Below are positions 1-6,188 of a stretch of 10,657 nucleotides of DNA, piece after piece; position 1 is the stretch's first letter, and each line of letters begins with the position of its first letter. The notes under the pieces were generated by a model, which was not told where the DNA came from, did not search any database, and was given only the letters and a program-made list of their open reading frames with translations. This DNA comes from Anaerolineales bacterium UBA3940 (GTDB lineage Bacteria > Chloroflexota > Anaerolineae > Aggregatilineales > UBA3940): NCBI GenBank assembly GCA_002385675.1, contig DGDY01000021.1:1-10657 (forward strand), given 5' to 3'. Made by a program: the position numbers and the translations under genes.

Positions 1-34
1 TGGTGAATATGTGTGCGTTATCCCTCACCCCCGA

Positions 35-74
35 CCCCTCTCCCGGTCGCGACCTGCGGTCGCTGGGAGAGGGG
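35..74. repeat. Palindromic C-rich hairpin downstream of the LarA-like gene
   Basis: Perfect 10-bp arms cccctctccc (35-44) and gggagagggg (65-74) enclose a second stem, gcgacc/ggtcgc (49-54 and 58-63) with a tgc loop. It lies just past the stop codon of the LarA-like gene, so its transcript could fold and protect or end the message. On the minus strand no T-tract follows, so it is not a canonical intrinsic terminator. The flanking 'ccctcaccccc' and the 'cccctctcc...ggagagggg' design recur at 3887-3911, which indicates a dispersed palindromic family rather than a gene-specific terminator. Confidence 0.6.
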
Positions 75-89
75 GGATTCCGCGGCACG

Positions 90-1388
90 TTATGCTTCCA
101 CCTCGCCCGCCGCCACTGTCTCGCGTACGTACGGGATGGTGAGCGGGCCTTCCGGCATGACGCAGATGCGCGCGCCCGGCCTGTACCGCTCGACAAGCTC
201 CGCGACCGTCGCCTCGATGCTGCGCGTCGGGATGAACAGCGCCTCGCGGATCTGCTCGTCGGTCAGGTTATCGCTGTAGACGTACACATCCGCGTGAAGC
301 TGGATCTGCGCCTGAATCTGCACCTGCCACTGGTCCTGCGCGGCGAAGCCGGGCTGCGAGATCGTATCGAGCACGGCCTGCGGCGAGCCTGCCTCGCGCA
401 GAAGCCGGGCGTATAGCCCGTGATCCGGCAGGCCGTCCTCACAGGCGGTGGCGATGATGATCGCACCGCCCTTGCACACGATCTGGCGGGCGGCGCTCAT
501 GCCCTTCACCGACTGGTAGAGATTCTGGTCCAACGGGTAGCCGCTGTTCGTCGTGATAACGATGTCATACAGGCCATCGACCGGGGCCATCGCGCATTCC
601 CTGACGAACGCGCAACCCGCCGCGTGCGCCGCGAGCATATCCCCGGCGAACACACCGGTGATCTCCCGGCGGGTGTTGAGCGTGACGTTCAGCAGGAAGG
701 TCGGCTCGGTGCGCAGCGCGACCTCGCGCATCTCCTCCCAGATGGGGTTGCCCTCGGTGATGCCCCACGTCGCCCTCGGATCGGCGATCATATGCAGGCC
801 GTGGTTGGTGTAGACGCTCTCGATGCCCGCCAGCGACGGCAGGATGGCCTTCGGCCCGCCGCTGAAGCCCGCGAAGAAGTGCGGTTCGATGAAGCCAGTC
901 AGGATCTTCACGTCCGCTTCGAGGTAGTCCCGGTTGACGCGCACCGGGTTCCCGCGAGAGGTCACGCCCAGATCGACAAGGTTGGCGTCGTCGTAGCAGT
1001 CGTGCTGGAGGCAGCGGTAGCCCTCGACGATCCGGTCGCCGAGCATGGCGCGCAACTCGGCGTCGGTCTGCGGGCGGTGCGTGCCCAGCCCGTTCAGGAG
1101 GAAGATGTCGCCGGGGGCGACGCCAGCGGCCTCCAGTTCGTCGATGAGCACGGGTAGGATGCGGTCGTTGGGCGTGGCGCGGGTGATGTCGGTGTGGACG
1201 ATGCAGACCGTATCGCCGGGGCGGACGAGGTCGGCGAGCGGCGGCGAGTCGATGGGCGCGCGCAGCGCATCGCGGATGGCCTGCGCTTCGTCGGGCAGGC
1301 CGGGCACATCACGCGGGCGGATCACATCGGCGGTATCGGGCAGGGTGACTGTCAGCCCGTGCCGCCCGTAAGCAAGGTTTACCTGCAC
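90..1388 (-). CDS. larA: LarA-family nickel-pincer 2-hydroxyacid racemase/epimerase
   Basis: The product is 432 residues, close to the usual LarA length. Residues matching LarA of Lactiplantibacillus plantarum are present with conserved spacing: D67 and R70 in HTDITRATP (D72/R75), H103 in GTHRP (H108), H170 and K180 in EPHFFAGFSGGPK (H174 and the pincer-bearing K184), H196 (H200, nickel ligand), Q292 and K295 (Q295/K298). The active site therefore looks complete. LarA enzymes interconvert C2 epimers of 2-hydroxyacids by hydride transfer using a nickel-pincer nucleotide. Family members act on lactate, malate, phenyllactate or sugar acids such as gluconate. The cofactor-maturation genes larB, larC and larE are not in this window. 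The sugar-enzyme context suggests a sugar acid over lactate, but this is inference. The GTG start at 1388 is chosen because AAGGAGAG sits 6 nt upstream and homology begins at VNLAYGRHGL. The reading frame stays open to 1586, but that extension is low-complexity spacer sequence. The gene is probably transcribed separately from the gene upstream, given the 301-bp spacer. Confidence 0.9.
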   Translation of the reverse strand: MQVNLAYGRHGLTVTLPDTADVIRPRDVPGLPDEAQAIRDALRAPIDSPPLADLVRPGDTVCIVHTDITRATPNDRILPVLIDELEAAGVAPGDIFLLNGLGTHRPQTDAELRAMLGDRIVEGYRCLQHDCYDDANLVDLGVTSRGNPVRVNRDYLEADVKILTGFIEPHFFAGFSGGPKAILPSLAGIESVYTNHGLHMIADPRATWGITEGNPIWEEMREVALRTEPTFLLNVTLNTRREITGVFAGDMLAAHAAGCAFVRECAMAPVDGLYDIVITTNSGYPLDQNLYQSVKGMSAARQIVCKGGAIIIATACEDGLPDHGLYARLLREAGSPQAVLDTISQPGFAAQDQWQVQIQAQIQLHADVYVYSDNLTDEQIREALFIPTRSIEATVAELVERYRPGARICVMPEGPLTIPYVRETVAAGEVEA

Positions 1389-1394
1389 GGTGGT

Positions 1395-1402
1395 CTCTCC
1401 TT
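1395..1402 (-). promoter_or_regulatory. Ribosome binding site fixing the GTG start of the LarA-like gene
   Basis: The minus strand reads AAGGAGAG, followed by 6 nt (ACCACC) and the GTG at 1388-1386. No ATG with a comparable Shine-Dalgarno sequence occurs nearby. This site decides between the GTG and the longer open frame that begins at 1586. Confidence 0.7.
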
Positions 1403-1422
1403 GGTGCGGTTGTGTTTTCTCC

Positions 1423-1428
1423 AGTATA
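1423..1428 (-). promoter_or_regulatory. Possible -10 element TATACT ahead of the LarA-like gene
   Basis: The minus strand reads TTGTATACTGG, with TATACT 34 nt before the GTG start. This leaves room for a short leader that carries the ribosome binding site. No convincing TTGACA-like -35 sits 16-18 nt upstream, so this is a weak call. It rests on an AT-rich hexamer standing out in a GC-rich spacer and on the need for a promoter after a 301-bp gap. Confidence 0.25.
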
Positions 1429-1483
1429 CAACCAAGGCGGTGAGACGATGCACGATAACCCCACCCCCCCATTCCCCTCCCTG

Positions 1484-1679
1484 CGCTATTGCCCGGCGTG
1501 CTGAACCCTCTCCGGACCTCGCGCTGCTCGGTCCCGCTCCCCCTTGCAAGGGGCGCGGGTGGGGGTTCCCCGGCGTAGGTCAGCATACTCCGGTCCCCGC
1601 TATTGCCCGGCGTGCCAAACCCCCTCCGGACCTCGCGCTGCTCGGTCCCGCCCCGAAGAGGTGCGGGTGGGGTTCCCCG
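1484..1679. repeat. Two diverged direct repeats in the spacer before the LarA-like gene
   Basis: The 301-bp gap 1389-1689 holds no gene. It contains two direct copies of an ~82-89-bp unit, 1484-1572 and 1598-1679. Both begin with the same 18 bp (cgctattgcccggcgtgc, at 1484 and 1598), share an identical 28-bp core (1510-1537 and 1624-1651), and end in a G-rich stretch followed by ttccccg. Copy one also has a 14-bp palindrome ccccttgcaagggg (1540-1553) that copy two lacks. The remaining gap sequence, near 1440-1483, is C-rich without recognisable sites. Two copies of unequal length 114 bp apart do not form a CRISPR array. A dispersed intergenic repeat inserted or duplicated in tandem is the likeliest reading. 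Confidence 0.75.
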
Positions 1680-1689
1680 CCACCCCTAT

Positions 1690-2616
1690 CTAAAACACCC
1701 GGTCGATGAACTCACGGGTGTGCACGTTGACCTCGACCTTCTGAAGCTCCAGCACGCCGCGGGCGACGTGCTCGGAGAGCCGCCGGAACGCCTCCTCGCC
1801 CTTCTCCGGCGTGGCCCGCAGCGGGTTGCCGATGGTGCCGCTCTCGATGAACTCGTGGTGGTCCATCGGGAAGGTGAAGTACTTGTAGCCCTCAAAGGCC
1901 ACGTCCGGCATGCCGTCCTTCTTGTCGAACGTCTCCGGCAGGTAATCCGGGATGTGCGCGCGGGTGAACTCGGCCCGCTCGAAGCGGACGAGGTCCCTGT
2001 TCCAGGCCATGTCCTGCGAGGTTTCAAGCTCGGAGGAGTGCCAGCCCGGCGTCTCGTCCCAGGGGTTTTCCATCAGCCCTTCGAGGATGCCGACGTAGTT
2101 CTCCATGTAGGGCTTGACGAAGCTGATCAGCGCGCCCGTCTCGTAGCGCAGCTTGCGCAGGATCGGGTCGATGACCTTCACGTTCGAGCCGTGCCCGTTG
2201 ATGAAAATGATGCGGTTGAAGCCGTGGTGGATCAGGCTGCGGCCCACGTCGTAAATCAGGTTGAGCAGCGTGGTGCTGCGCAGGGTGATCGTGCCGCGCC
2301 CGCTGCCGGGCTCGTGCATGTGCTGCGGCGAGTAGCCCATCCAGATGACGGGCGTGTGCAGCACGGCGATCATCTCCGCGACGCGTGTCGACACCTCCCA
2401 TGCGGTGACGGTATCGGTGTAGAGCGGCAGGTGCGGTCCGTGCTGCTCCAGCGAGGCCATCGGCACGAGGATGGTGTCCTTTTCCTTCAAATACTCCCTG
2501 ATGTCCACATACGTCAGGTCGCCGAGGTCCCACGAGATGAACTTCTTGCGGAACTCCTCGTCGCCTTCGGTCAGGTGGGGCAGGTCGGTGCGGTACTTCG
2601 GGCCGGGGTTCAGCAT
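1690..2616 (-). CDS. Creatininase-superfamily metal-dependent amidohydrolase
   Basis: This 308-residue protein has the creatininase fold signatures. E57 and H59 (SLEQHGPHLPL) and D68 (TDT) are first-shell metal ligands, followed by the glycine-rich NGHGSN (140-145, H142) and the C-terminal HSSELETS (193-200), which corresponds to the family HAGxxETS motif. Creatininase itself has NGHYEN, so the substrate here is probably not creatinine. Members of this superfamily hydrolyse cyclic amides or ring C-C/C-N bonds, including creatininase, the formamide hydrolase ArfB, and IolN, which acts on a diketo-inositol. The stop of the upstream UPF0261 gene is 5 nt from this ATG. The ribosome binding site AAAGGAG (2634-2628) lies inside the end of that gene, so translation is very likely coupled. 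An ~40-residue N-terminal extension before the catalytic domain (FISWDLGDLTYVDIREYL) resembles what I recall of IolN-like proteins. This points to a cyclitol or cyclic sugar intermediate, as a hypothesis only. Confidence 0.85.
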   Translation of the reverse strand: MLNPGPKYRTDLPHLTEGDEEFRKKFISWDLGDLTYVDIREYLKEKDTILVPMASLEQHGPHLPLYTDTVTAWEVSTRVAEMIAVLHTPVIWMGYSPQHMHEPGSGRGTITLRSTTLLNLIYDVGRSLIHHGFNRIIFINGHGSNVKVIDPILRKLRYETGALISFVKPYMENYVGILEGLMENPWDETPGWHSSELETSQDMAWNRDLVRFERAEFTRAHIPDYLPETFDKKDGMPDVAFEGYKYFTFPMDHHEFIESGTIGNPLRATPEKGEEAFRRLSEHVARGVLELQKVEVNVHTREFIDRVF

Positions 2617-2621
2617 GGTGG

Positions 2622-3851
2622 TCAGGGCTCCTTTCTCATCATGTCAATGAACAACTCGGCCACCTCAACGCCGAACGCCGGATCGTTGACGTGGCACTCG
2701 TAGGTATGGATCGGAATGTCGCTGCGGATGCACGACTGGAGCGTGCGCAGGAAAGCGGCGTCGGCTTCCGGGTCCCAGAACGGCCCGCCGGGCGTGTTGG
2801 GGATCGACAGCCCCTGCGTCGGTACGGCGATGCACACCGGGCCTCTGGCCTCGTTGAGCCGCTCGCAGAATAGCTCGCCCAGCGCGACCATCTCGTCATA
2901 GCTGGCGCGGACCAGTGTATATTCCGGGTTGTGGTCGTAGATCGGGCGATCCCGCAGCGTCTCAGGGATGCTGCCCGCGTGAAACACCGAGAAGTCGATG
3001 CAGCCCGGCACGATCACCTGCGGCAGCCCCAGCAGCCCGCAGCGCCGCAAGCGGTCCGGCCCGCCGTCGTGGATGCCGCCCGTCATCGGGTCGTACACCT
3101 CGTTCGTCGTGTAGTCGATCACGCCGACGAACTGGCCCATCTCGGCAAGCTCCTCCATGGCCGGGCCGCCCACGCCGTTCGAGTGGAAGATCACGGCCTC
3201 GTAGCCCGCTTCGGCCAGCCGCTCCTTGAGCGCCATGACAGCCCGCGTCGTGTTGCCGAGCATGGTTACCGCAACGTACCGCTCGTCCTCGGCGGGCTGG
3301 CCCAGCGCGTGCCCGTGTTCGGCGAGGCCCTTCAGCGCGGCGGCGACGTTGTCGAAGATCGTCGTCGCGATGGGGTTCAGCCCGAGGATGTCCACAATCG
3401 AGTGGACTACCATGATGTCGCTCGTGCCAACGAGCGGGTCGAAGTAGTGCTTGCCGGAGGCAATGGGGGAGACGAGCACTTTGGGCACGCCGACCGGGAG
3501 TTGCATCATCGCGGCGGCGCCCATCACCGCGCCTTCCGCGCCGCCCATGCTGACGATGGCATCCAGCCGGCCCTGCGCGTACAGCTCAACGACGAGCTTC
3601 TTGAGCGCGGTGCGCATCCCCTCGACGGCCCTGCCCCGGCTGCCCGCGTTGCGCAGCGCCTCGATGGTCGTACCGGCGTAGGTCGCGGCTTCCGCGCGGG
3701 TGATGTCCGGCTCAACGCCGACCGGCTCGCCGAGAATGCCGGAGTCGATCACGAGTGTGTTGAGCCCCAGGTCGCGGATGCGGTCGCGCAGGTAGGCGAT
3801 CTCCGGGCCTTTGGTGTCCAGCGTGCCGATGATGACGACGGTTTTTGACAT
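2622..3851 (-). CDS. Tm-1-like / UPF0261 family protein
   Basis: The 409-residue product begins with the diagnostic Tm-1/UPF0261 N-terminus (VVIIGTLDTKGPEIAYL, residues 5-21). It continues with SMGGAEGA (101-108), SPIASGKHYFDPLVGTSDIMVVHSIVDI (128-155) and a second domain containing FHSNGVGGPAMEEL (222-235). It ends with VPTQGLS...PGGPFWDPEAD (343-364). Plant Tm-1 binds ATP through its N-terminal domain and inhibits tobamovirus replication. The bacterial homologues have no agreed reaction but occur in catabolic operons. The length matches full-size bacterial members and nothing looks missing. The ATG at 3851 is supported by AGAGGGGG about 10 nt upstream and by the family's usual start. It is the first gene of a tight pair with the creatininase-family hydrolase, so a shared pathway step or partnership is likely. 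The direct role is unknown. Confidence 0.88.
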   Translation of the reverse strand: MSKTVVIIGTLDTKGPEIAYLRDRIRDLGLNTLVIDSGILGEPVGVEPDITRAEAATYAGTTIEALRNAGSRGRAVEGMRTALKKLVVELYAQGRLDAIVSMGGAEGAVMGAAAMMQLPVGVPKVLVSPIASGKHYFDPLVGTSDIMVVHSIVDILGLNPIATTIFDNVAAALKGLAEHGHALGQPAEDERYVAVTMLGNTTRAVMALKERLAEAGYEAVIFHSNGVGGPAMEELAEMGQFVGVIDYTTNEVYDPMTGGIHDGGPDRLRRCGLLGLPQVIVPGCIDFSVFHAGSIPETLRDRPIYDHNPEYTLVRASYDEMVALGELFCERLNEARGPVCIAVPTQGLSIPNTPGGPFWDPEADAAFLRTLQSCIRSDIPIHTYECHVNDPAFGVEVAELFIDMMRKEP

Positions 3852-3867
3852 AGATTAATGTCCCCCT

Positions 3868-4043
3868 CTTGACCTCACCCCCTATCCCCCTCTCCGTGCC
3901 ACGGAGAGGGGAGGTGGTCAGGACATGTTCTGCTGGTAGGGGCAGGTCTCAGACCTGCCCCTACAGTGCCGTCTGACTGCACGGCAAAGAGCCCTTACGA
4001 CAAGCTCTGGCCCAAGCCTGTGTCGCAAGGGGGTGAGGTCTTG
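3868..4043. mobile_element. MITE-like element, 12-bp terminal inverted repeats, possible 4-bp target duplication
   Basis: The element body is 3872-4039 (168 bp). Its ends are perfect inverted repeats, ACCTCACCCCCT (3872-3883) and AGGGGGTGAGGT (4028-4039). Both sides are flanked by CTTG (3868-3871 and 4040-4043), as expected for a short target-site duplication. Inside are hairpins at 3887-3911 (11-bp perfect arms, 3-nt loop), 3937-3963 (13-bp perfect arms around one base), 3967-3986 (tgccgt/acggca) and 3994-4029 (cttacgaca/tgtcgcaag, one wobble). The last one overlaps the right terminal repeat. There is no coding capacity, so transposition would need a transposase from elsewhere. It fills almost all of the spacer between the epimerase gene and the UPF0261 gene and could end or modulate transcription between them. 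A 4-bp flank can match by chance, so copies elsewhere in the genome are needed for proof. Confidence 0.55.
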
Positions 4044-4044
4044 C

Positions 4045-4938
4045 CTACTTGATCAGCGGCAGCAGCGTGTCGGCGCAGATCTTGACCTGCTCGCTGTAGA
4101 ACTCCTCGGTGAGGAAGCTCGAGCCGTGGTCGATGATGAACTTCTTCTGCTCCTCGCTGATATCCAGCTTGCTCAGGTCCGTCTCAACCATGTTGGGGTA
4201 CGGGTTCGCCGGGGTGCGGTCCACCGGGGCGACGAACTCGACGGTCAGCGCGCCGTCATAGCCGCACTCCTTCAGCGTGCCGATGAGCTTCGGCCAGTCC
4301 CAGTGGCCCCAACCGCAGGCAAAGCGGTTGGTGTCCGCCACGTGGAAGTCGTACAGACGGTCGCCCACCGAGCGGATGGCCTCGTACGGGTCCACCTCCT
4401 CGATGTTGATGTGGAAGGCGTCAAGGCAGACGCCGCACTCAGGGCTGGTGGCCTCGGCGAGCGCGAGGGCCTGGTTGGCGCGGCTGATGAAGTACGTCTC
4501 GAAGCGGTTGATGGGCTCGATGCAGATGCGCACGCCCTCCCGCTTGCTCCAGGCGTCGATCTCCTTCATGCTCTCGACGGCGTTCTTCCACTCCTCCTCC
4601 GGCGTGGCGTCGGGATTGACCTTGCCGACGGTGGCGGGCACGATGGTGACAAGCTCGCCGTCCATCTCCTTGACCATCGTGATCACGTCCTTGACGTACT
4701 GGATCGTGTGCTCGCGGACGGCGTCATCGGGGGAGGGCAGGTGCAGGCCTTCGAACATCAGCGTGACCGCGCCCCAGCAGCGCAGGCCGTTCTCGTCGAG
4801 GAGCGCCTTGACTTCCTTCGTGTCGTAGCGGTCAGGCTCCCCGCCGATCTCGATGCTCTCATAGCCGTACCTGGCCAGCCGGCGGATGGTTGTTTCGATC
4901 GGCTCAGCCCTCATCCAGTTGTGCATTGACAGATGCAT
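4045..4938 (-). CDS. D-tagatose 3-epimerase family sugar epimerase (TIM barrel)
   Basis: This 297-residue AP-endonuclease-2-type TIM barrel has the full active-site set of ketose 3-epimerases. The metal ligands are E141 (CIEPINRFET), D173 (CLDAFHINIEE), H199 (DFHVADTNR) and E234 (TVEFVAP). The substrate-binding residues are H176 and R205. From D173 onward the spacings (3, 26, 6, 35) equal those of Pseudomonas cichorii D-tagatose 3-epimerase (D185, H188, H211, R217, E246); the gap from the first glutamate is one residue shorter. The reaction should be Mn-dependent C3 epimerisation of a free ketose or keto-acid. IolO, the 5-keto-gluconate epimerase of Thermotoga, is a related possibility. The ATG at 4938 follows a strong AGGAGG with 5-nt spacing. 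The upstream gap 4939-5061 contains an imperfect hairpin near 4991-5011 and no convincing promoter. The gene may be read through from the oxidase pair or have its own start. The MITE-like element begins directly after its stop. Confidence 0.88.
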   Translation of the reverse strand: MHLSMHNWMRAEPIETTIRRLARYGYESIEIGGEPDRYDTKEVKALLDENGLRCWGAVTLMFEGLHLPSPDDAVREHTIQYVKDVITMVKEMDGELVTIVPATVGKVNPDATPEEEWKNAVESMKEIDAWSKREGVRICIEPINRFETYFISRANQALALAEATSPECGVCLDAFHINIEEVDPYEAIRSVGDRLYDFHVADTNRFACGWGHWDWPKLIGTLKECGYDGALTVEFVAPVDRTPANPYPNMVETDLSKLDISEEQKKFIIDHGSSFLTEEFYSEQVKICADTLLPLIK

Positions 4939-5061
4939 CGCGTCCTCCTGTATCGTGTGATTAGAAAGGAACTAAAACATTGGCATCGCGCCGGTGGCAT
5001 GGGCCAGCCGGTGCGCCGATCCCCCCATCAGTCACGAGCCCGCCTGTGTAATCTGTGGGCC

Positions 5062-6171
5062 TTACAGCCTCCCTCTTGCCAGGTGCGCGGCCAGCAGTTC
5101 GTACAGCCCGGCGACCTCGACGCCGTACTCCTTCGCGTAGCGGCTGAGGTGGTACAGCGTGCCGGGATCCTCGGTGATCAGCACCTGCGCCCCGGCGCTG
5201 ACAGCGTCCTCGATGCGGGCGCGGGTGAGCTTCTCCGCGATGTCGGGCTTGGTGAACTGGAGCGCCGTGCTGCCGACCGGGTGCGCGCGCTCGCGGCGGT
5301 AGAGCAGTTCGACCCGCTTGCCGGGCATGACGGCTTCGACGAGGCGGCGCGGCCTGTCGTGGCGGTCCTTCACGCGGATCGCGTGGGTCGGGTCCACGTA
5401 GGCGTAGGGGCGGTCGTCCCGCGCCTGTGAGAAGCGGAGCGCGCCTGCCGCGAGCCGGTCGTCCAGCAGTGTGACCAGCTCGACAAGCTGCACATCCTCG
5501 GGCCAGTCGATGCCGAGCCGCTCGTACCACAACTGCCCGAACGCGAAAGCGTCGCCCGGCGAGAGCACGATCACGCGGGAGGCCCCGGCCTCGCGGATGT
5601 CCACGAGGTTGGCGCGGGCGAGCCGGGCAGCCGTGCCGGGGAAGCCGAGAGAGCTGGCGAGGTAGCCGTTCGAGCGCCCCACACCGACCGTCACCGGCGT
5701 GACCCCGATCGCCCGCAGCAGCGTGATGGCGGCTTCGAGCGCGCGCGGCCAGAGGTACGGGGCCTCGTCACCCACGTACAGCGCATCCTCGCCCTGCCCG
5801 GAGATGCGGCCCGGCTCCTCCGTCGCGTAGGGCGTGCCGTAGGTGCTGAGCGCCTCGTTGATCTCGTAGATGATGGGCGGGCCGAGGTTCTGCTCGGCGA
5901 TCTCCGCGCGGACGGCGGCGATGGCTTCCGGCAGCGGCTGGTCGGTCACGCAGTGGACGCGCGAGTTGCCGTGGTCGGGCGCGCTGTAGATGGCATCGAC
6001 CGTGTCCTCGTTCCAGTCGATGAGGCCGCGCCGCTGCGAGGCGATGAGCAGCGCCCAGCCGTGCGGCGAGAGCGTCTCGCGGTGCGTCACCTTCTCGACC
6101 GGCGCGACGTGGCGGCACATCAGGCAGTAGCGGCAGTTCTCGACGGTCAGAATGACATTCTCAAGGGCCAT
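5062..6171 (-). CDS. GlcF/HdrD-like iron-sulfur protein with degenerate CCG domains
   Basis: This 369-residue protein is the likely electron-transfer partner of the FAD oxidase encoded 17 nt upstream. The N-terminus has CRYCLMCRHVAP (C13, C16, C19; the fourth cysteine position is A23). The second ferredoxin motif is APDHGNSRVHC, with A64, H67 and S70 in place of cysteines and only C74 kept. In a two-cluster ferredoxin fold, the first three cysteines of motif I plus the last of motif II ligate one cluster, so exactly one [4Fe-4S] site could survive. The rest follows two CCG domains in outline, but the cysteine sites read LSPGDA (203-208), DPTHA (260-264), HPVGST (297-302) and TEDPGT (333-338). 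C13, C16, C19 and C74 are the only cysteines in the protein. The start at 6171 is supported by GAGGAGG 5 nt upstream. The frame stays open to 6648, but that part lies antisense-like over the FAD gene in another frame. No signal peptide or membrane segment is seen, so it should be cytoplasmic. Confidence 0.8.
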   Translation of the reverse strand: MALENVILTVENCRYCLMCRHVAPVEKVTHRETLSPHGWALLIASQRRGLIDWNEDTVDAIYSAPDHGNSRVHCVTDQPLPEAIAAVRAEIAEQNLGPPIIYEINEALSTYGTPYATEEPGRISGQGEDALYVGDEAPYLWPRALEAAITLLRAIGVTPVTVGVGRSNGYLASSLGFPGTAARLARANLVDIREAGASRVIVLSPGDAFAFGQLWYERLGIDWPEDVQLVELVTLLDDRLAAGALRFSQARDDRPYAYVDPTHAIRVKDRHDRPRRLVEAVMPGKRVELLYRRERAHPVGSTALQFTKPDIAEKLTRARIEDAVSAGAQVLITEDPGTLYHLSRYAKEYGVEVAGLYELLAAHLARGRL

Positions 6172-6176
6172 GTTCG

Positions 6177-6183
6177 CCTCCTC
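6177..6183 (-). promoter_or_regulatory. Ribosome binding site fixing the start of the iron-sulfur gene
   Basis: The minus strand reads GAGGAGG, then CGAAC, then the ATG at 6171. It lies within the 17-nt gap after the oxidase stop (TAG, 6191-6189). It selects this ATG over the much longer open frame that extends back into the FAD gene. Confidence 0.75.
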
Positions 6184-6188
6184 GCGTC

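Noticed and set aside
1389..1586. N-terminal extension of the LarA-like frame
   Set aside because: The extension translates spacer repeats. LarA homology begins at the GTG at 1388, which has a good ribosome binding site.
1484..1679. CRISPR array
   Set aside because: There are only two copies of unequal length and long diverged units. No regular short repeat-spacer pattern or cas gene is seen.
1603..2703. Long plus-strand open frame (366 codons) opposite the creatininase-family gene
   Set aside because: It mirrors the minus-strand gene's codon bias in GC-rich DNA. Its translation is Arg/Val/His/Asp-rich without any family motif, and the opposite strand has an intact enzyme.
3937..3963. Rho-independent terminator
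   Set aside because: The 13-bp stem is strong, but no T-tract follows on either strand, and it lies within an inverted-repeat-bounded element. It is better described as part of that element, though it may still slow polymerase.
4939..5061. Promoter ahead of the 3-epimerase gene
   Set aside because: AT-rich stretches such as TTTTAGTTCC and TAATCA are present, but no -10/-35 pair with proper spacing could be defended.
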